Source of the DNA: Bacillota bacterium
GTDB lineage: Bacteria > Bacillota > Bacilli > Bacillales_B > DSM-18226
Length of the DNA: 8,180 nucleotides
Direction of reading: 5' to 3'
Assembly: GCA_021821235.1 (NCBI GenBank)
Contig: JAKACS010000119.1
Coordinates: 1 to 8,180, forward strand
Shown here: in pieces, positions 5,929-8,180 of the stretch
How the letters are laid out: each line of letters opens with the position of its first letter
Numbering within the stretch: position 1 is the first letter of the stretch
Notes under the pieces: generated by a model
Databases searched by the model: none
The model's input: only the letters and a program-made list of their open reading frames with translations
What the model was told of the DNA's origin: nothing
Translations under genes and position numbers: made by a program

Positions 5929-7152
5929 GTGGGATTAATTGTCCAGAAATTCGGAGGAACTTCCGTTGGAAATGTGGAAAGAATTTTAAATGTCGCCGAT
6001 CGAGTTCAAAATGAAAAACAACAAGGTAATGATGTGGTAGTTGTCGTCTCAGCAATGGGAAAAGCGACAGATCAGCTTGTTTCCTTGGCAAAGGAAATAT
6101 CATCCCATCCAAGCAAACGCGAAATGGATATGCTGTTAACAACTGGGGAACAGACAACGATTGCCTTGCTGGCAATGGCATTAGCTGAAAAAGGGTTGGC
6201 TGCCATATCATTCACAGGCTGGCAGGCAGGAATGATCACAGAGCCAGTACATGGGAACGCTCGGATTAAAAAAATCAATCCTGAAGCAATCAATCAACAG
6301 CTTGCTGAGGGAAAAGTCGTTATCGTTGCAGGATTCCAAGGAATTACAGAGGATGGGGAAATTACCACTCTTGGCCGCGGTGGATCCGATACAACGGCGG
6401 TCGCTTTAGCGGCTGCTCTGAAAGCAGATAAATGCAATATTTATACGGATGTTACCGGCGTTTATACGACCGATCCGAGATATGTGAAAAGCGCCCGCAA
6501 ACTTGCGGATATTTCTTATGACGAAATGCTTGAACTGGCTAATTTAGGAGCCGGTGTTTTGCATCCAAGAGCTGTTGAATTTGCCAAGAACTATCAAATA
6601 CGGCTTGAAGTAAGATCAAGTATGGAAAAAACGGAAGGTACAGTGATAGAGGGGGAAGCCAAAATGGAACAAAATCTGGTTGTGCGTGGTGTCGCATTTG
6701 AAGATGAAATAACAAGAGTAACACTTTTAGGTCTTGCCGATTCCTTAACAAATCTTTCGACTATTTTTACAACGCTCGCCCAGCACCATATTAACGTTGA
6801 TATTATCATTCAAAGCAAAACTGATTCTGATACAACCAACCTGTCTTTCTCCATTAAAACAGATGATTTACTGGAAACGCTGGATGTATTGGAAAACAAT
6901 AAAGAACTGCTGCAATATGAAAAAATTGAAGCAGAAAATCAACTTTCCAAAGTGTCCATCGTTGGTTCGGGCATGATTTCCAATCCCGGTGTTGCGGCAA
7001 GGATGTTTGAAGTACTGGCATCCAATCAAATTGATATAAAAATGGTGAGTACATCCGAAATTAAAGTTTCGGTTGTTGTGAAGGAAAAAGATATGCTAAA
7101 AGCAGTTCAATCGCTTCATGATGCCTTTGAATTAGGCGCTCTTCAGCAATAA
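5929..7152 (+). CDS. lysC: Lysine-sensitive aspartokinase, alpha subunit
   Basis: The 407-residue product phosphorylates L-aspartate with ATP to 4-phospho-L-aspartate, the first step to lysine, diaminopimelate, threonine and methionine. The kinase domain comes first: KFGGTSVG at 7-14, TTGEQ at 71-75, GRGGSDTTA at 149-157 and YTDVTGVYTTDPR at 172-184. Two ACT regulatory domains follow, about 254-330 and 341-400, the latter with VSIVGSGMISNPGVAARMF. This arrangement is that of B. subtilis aspartokinase II, which lysine inhibits. I chose GTG 5929 because it has the SD AGAAGGGG at 5916-5923 and gives the family N-terminus MGLIVQKFGG. The open frame extends upstream to 5698, but that part is riboswitch and attenuator. 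Expression should be controlled by lysine at the RNA level and activity at the protein level. An internal start gives a second, shorter product. A bidirectional terminator follows. Confidence 0.96.
   Translation: MGLIVQKFGGTSVGNVERILNVADRVQNEKQQGNDVVVVVSAMGKATDQLVSLAKEISSHPSKREMDMLLTTGEQTTIALLAMALAEKGLAAISFTGWQAGMITEPVHGNARIKKINPEAINQQLAEGKVVIVAGFQGITEDGEITTLGRGGSDTTAVALAAALKADKCNIYTDVTGVYTTDPRYVKSARKLADISYDEMLELANLGAGVLHPRAVEFAKNYQIRLEVRSSMEKTEGTVIEGEAKMEQNLVVRGVAFEDEITRVTLLGLADSLTNLSTIFTTLAQHHINVDIIIQSKTDSDTTNLSFSIKTDDLLETLDVLENNKELLQYEKIEAENQLSKVSIVGSGMISNPGVAARMFEVLASNQIDIKMVSTSEIKVSVVVKEKDMLKAVQSLHDAFELGALQQ
6648..6663 (+). promoter_or_regulatory. Internal ribosome binding site within lysC
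   Basis: AGAGGGGG at 6648-6655 lies 8 nt before an in-frame ATG at 6664. A Shine-Dalgarno of this strength inside a coding region, in frame with a methionine at the start of the regulatory domain, is unlikely to be accidental. Confidence 0.75.
6664..7152 (+). CDS. lysC: Aspartokinase beta subunit from an in-frame internal start
   Basis: This is a nested gene product of 162 residues, identical to residues 246-407 of the alpha subunit. It begins MEQNLVVRGV and contains both ACT domains but none of the kinase motifs. In B. subtilis aspartokinase II is known to be made of a catalytic alpha subunit and a beta subunit translated independently from the same reading frame. The same arrangement is visible here, with ATG 6664, a well-spaced SD and the boundary placed exactly between the kinase and ACT domains. 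The beta subunit would provide extra regulatory domains in an alpha2beta2 enzyme. That it is actually translated in this organism is inferred from sequence and family knowledge. Confidence 0.78.
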   Translation: MEQNLVVRGVAFEDEITRVTLLGLADSLTNLSTIFTTLAQHHINVDIIIQSKTDSDTTNLSFSIKTDDLLETLDVLENNKELLQYEKIEAENQLSKVSIVGSGMISNPGVAARMFEVLASNQIDIKMVSTSEIKVSVVVKEKDMLKAVQSLHDAFELGALQQ

Positions 7153-7161
7153 AATAGGCGT

Positions 7162-7200
7162 GAAAAAGCTTTCAGTGGAAATTCCAATGAAAGCTTTTTC
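7162..7200. terminator. Bidirectional terminator between lysC and yslB
   Basis: A 13-bp perfect stem is formed by GAAAAAGCTTTCA at 7162-7174 and TGAAAGCTTTTTC at 7188-7200; inside, TGG 7176-7178 can also pair with CCA 7184-7186. Each strand ends with a T-run, so the structure can stop lysC on the plus strand and yslB on the minus strand. The T-runs are part of the stem, and only short ones lie beyond it. Confidence 0.82.
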
Positions 7201-7221
7201 CGTAAAAACTAAAAAGAAGGT

Positions 7222-7674
7222 CTACAGGATGCTGTCTTTACGATCCCATTTTACGGTGAACTGGACTTTTTGTGACTTTTTAACAGGGTGTTCAAATGCT
7301 TCGGCAACAACGCCTTTTTGATGCTCGATTTGCTGAGCTAAAAACCCAGCTTCAAGCTGAAAAAAATGTTCAGCTTTTGTTTTTACCCGGGACACCATCA
7401 AAGGGCTTGTCAACTCGAATTCCAATTCATCCTTTGTTTCGTTTTTAATGACAAGGTCTCCCCATGAGGCTTGAGCAAAAAAATCAATAAGATCTTCATT
7501 GGTTTCAACTGGATATTTTCTGGCAAGTTTCTTTCCTGCCCAATATAAAATTTCCGGCGTATCTTTCCCTACTAGTTCAGGGATCAGAAATTCTCTTAAA
7601 AGCTCGTAACCGAAGACGGTCACCCTTTCTGATTCGTTTGTATGAGCAAGTTCAACTGGCATCTGTTCTTTCAT
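7222..7674 (-). CDS. yslB: Conserved YslB-like protein (DUF2507), function unknown
   Basis: The 150-residue product resembles B. subtilis YslB in position and sequence, and belongs to the small DUF2507 family of Bacillales. I cannot give a biochemical function. Recognisable conserved pieces are the YELLREFLIPELVG helix at 23-36, YWAGKKLARKYP at 44-55, WGDL at 71-74, FFQLEAGFLAQQIE at 104-117 and the C-terminal VKWD at 141-144. There is no signal peptide, membrane segment or cysteine, so it is probably a soluble cytosolic protein. I chose the ATG at 7674-7672 because AGAGGGG (reading the minus strand) lies 6-7 nt before it. An ATG 7 codons upstream, at 7695, has no SD. The gene converges on lysC and diverges from sdhC, so it is probably a single-gene unit. 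Confidence 0.85.
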   Translation of the reverse strand: MKEQMPVELAHTNESERVTVFGYELLREFLIPELVGKDTPEILYWAGKKLARKYPVETNEDLIDFFAQASWGDLVIKNETKDELEFELTSPLMVSRVKTKAEHFFQLEAGFLAQQIEHQKGVVAEAFEHPVKKSQKVQFTVKWDRKDSIL

Positions 7675-7698
7675 GGTCTCCCCTCTTTCTATCATACT

Positions 7699-7727
7699 AT
7701 TATATACAATCTGTTTTTAGAAAAAAA
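7699..7727 (-). promoter_or_regulatory. Candidate yslB promoter
   Basis: On the minus strand a perfect TATAAT lies at 7704-7699, about 25 nt before the yslB start. The -35 at 17-nt spacing is only a T-run (7727-7722), so the call rests on the -10. A GGATT-TT-AATCC dyad at 7730-7741 lies just upstream and could be an operator or chance. Confidence 0.4.
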
Positions 7728-7741
7728 TAGGATTTTAATCC

Positions 7742-7927
7742 TTAAGAATTTGTTATTTTAATATAAATCCATTTGTATTGGTTATTTACTATGATTCCCT
7801 TGTTACTAAAAAAAACTGCCGGCAAATTATTGCTTTTGAAGGGGAAATTTCCTTATGAATCAAAGAGTCTAATTGCTTTAAAATGATATCAATATATTTA
7901 AAAAATTTTATGTTTATAAAATATTTA
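7742..7927. other. AT-rich yslB-sdhC intergenic DNA without a gene
   Basis: I see no supported gene here: every frame is short, without a good start and SD. There are small symmetric elements: TGCCGGCA at 7817-7824, GGAAATTTCC at 7843-7852 and ATTTTAT-GTTT-ATAAAAT at 7905-7922. The direct repeat TTTATGT occurs at 7907-7913 and 7924-7930. The last two lie just upstream of the sdhC promoter, where AT-rich UP-like DNA would be expected. Confidence 0.5.
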
Positions 7928-7941
7928 TGTATACGGTTTCT
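7928..7941 (+). promoter_or_regulatory. cre-like CcpA site at the sdhC promoter
   Basis: TGTATACGGTTTCT matches the cre consensus TGWAARCGYTWNCW at 12 of 14 positions. It ends on the first base of the -35 hexamer, a position suited to repression. Glucose repression of succinate dehydrogenase is known in B. subtilis, but direct CcpA control here is inferred. Confidence 0.4.
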
Positions 7942-7976
7942 TGACGCTCCAAGATGATGGGAGTAAAATGAACATG
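7941..7976 (+). promoter_or_regulatory. SigA promoter of sdhC
   Basis: TTGACG at 7941-7946 (5 of 6) and TAAAAT at 7964-7969 (5 of 6) are spaced by exactly 17 nt. Transcription would start near 7976, giving a leader of about 117 nt. A weaker alternative, TTTACA at 8001-8006, has no good -10. Confidence 0.75.
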
Positions 7977-7982
7977 TCACAT

Positions 7983-8070
7983 AATTGTAAAAAAGAAGTC
8001 TTTACAATTCTACTATGATGATAGATTTAACTATTCTCAAAGGGGATAAAGGTAAAATCTAGTCATCATG
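7983..8070 (+). other. Structured sdhC leader: two stem-loops
   Basis: The first stem pairs AATTGTAAA 7983-7991 with TTTACAATT 8001-8009 (9 bp, 9-nt loop), starting about 7 nt from the predicted 5' end. The second pairs ATGATGATAGATTT 8015-8028 with AAATCTA 8055-8061 and TCATCAT 8063-8069 (14 bp with G8062 bulged). Its 26-nt loop contains an SD-like AAAGGGGAT. The sdhC SD lies 10 nt beyond the second stem. In B. subtilis the 5' region of sdh mRNA influences its stability, and a similar role is plausible here. Confidence 0.6.
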
Positions 8071-8092
8071 CAAATCTAAAGGGGGTAAAATT

Positions 8093-8180
8093 ATGGCAAG
8101 TAATCGGGAGTATGTTCACCGCAGACTGCACTCATTACTGGGAGTTATTCCTGTAGGATTATTCCTTATCGTGCATCTCA
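8093..8180 (+). CDS. sdhC: Succinate dehydrogenase cytochrome b558 subunit, 5' part only
   Basis: Only the first 29 codons are inside the window. They read MASNREYVHRR followed by LHSLLGVIPVGLFLIVHL, which I recognise as the N-terminus of the Bacillus SdhC (cytochrome b558) membrane anchor of succinate:menaquinone reductase (complex II). The segment from about residue 15 begins the first transmembrane helix. His28 corresponds to a heme-ligand histidine of B. subtilis SdhC, and His13 is also conserved there. ATG 8093 follows AGGGGG at 8080-8085 with 7 nt spacing. sdhA (flavoprotein) and sdhB (iron-sulfur protein) are expected downstream. The protein should anchor the complex in the cytoplasmic membrane and pass electrons from succinate to menaquinone. 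Confidence 0.93.
   Translation, partial: MASNREYVHRRLHSLLGVIPVGLFLIVHL

Noticed and set aside
5837..6211. 124-codon open frame on the minus strand opposite the lysC start
   Set aside because: It overlaps the lysC attenuator and kinase domain codons on the other strand, with no SD or family resemblance.
7789..7980. 63-codon open frame on the minus strand upstream of sdhC
   Set aside because: It covers the sdhC promoter in AT-rich DNA, resembles no protein I know and has no supporting start context.
7986..8006. TnrA/GlnR-like site in TGTAA...TTACA
   Set aside because: The half-sites are spaced for 21 bases rather than the 17 of TGTNAN7TNACA; the dyad is better read as an RNA stem.
8015..8062. 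15-codon upstream frame in the sdhC leader (MMIDLTILKGDKGKI)
   Set aside because: No Shine-Dalgarno precedes it, and its codons are better explained as one arm and the loop of the leader hairpin.

Overview
The window looks like a chromosomal core segment of a Bacillales bacterium, most likely a Bacillaceae member that is not Bacillus subtilis itself. Three things point this way: gene content and order match what I know of the B. subtilis fadR-fadB-etfB-etfA-trxA-uvrC-lysC-yslB-sdhC neighbourhood; Shine-Dalgarno sequences are strong and purine-rich, with TTG and GTG starts; and lysC carries a class-typical lysine riboswitch. I see no mobile elements, phage genes, CRISPR arrays, tRNA or rRNA. 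This is an ordinary, conserved region, and I find no convincing new multi-gene system.

Positions 1-3135 hold the distal part of a fatty-acid degradation operon. It contains the 3' end of the acyl-CoA-responsive TetR repressor FadR, the enoyl-CoA hydratase FadB, and both subunits of the electron transfer flavoprotein (EtfB, EtfA), ending in a strong intrinsic terminator. FadB acts in the beta-oxidation cycle. EtfAB takes electrons from acyl-CoA dehydrogenases, which are not in the window.

Positions 3136-3630 are a monocistronic thioredoxin gene (trxA) with an extended -10 promoter and its own terminator. Positions 3631-5567 hold uvrC, the nucleotide-excision-repair endonuclease, which starts at GTG and has no terminator of its own. 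The lysC promoter begins in the base after the uvrC stop codon.

Positions 5568-7200 form the lysC unit: a strong promoter, a short AU-rich 5' hairpin, a lysine riboswitch, a transcription attenuator, and the lysine-sensitive aspartokinase. An in-frame internal start with its own ribosome binding site should produce the separate beta subunit. A symmetric hairpin after lysC can terminate both lysC and the convergent yslB (DUF2507, function unknown to me).

Positions 7675-8180 are the divergent yslB-sdhC intergenic region and the first 29 codons of sdhC (succinate dehydrogenase cytochrome b558). The sdhC upstream region has a good SigA promoter, a cre-like CcpA site touching its -35, and a leader of about 117 nt with two clear stem-loops. 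This leader is the least explained part of the window. Overall the genes link fatty-acid oxidation, electron transfer to the membrane, redox and DNA maintenance, and aspartate-family amino-acid synthesis.
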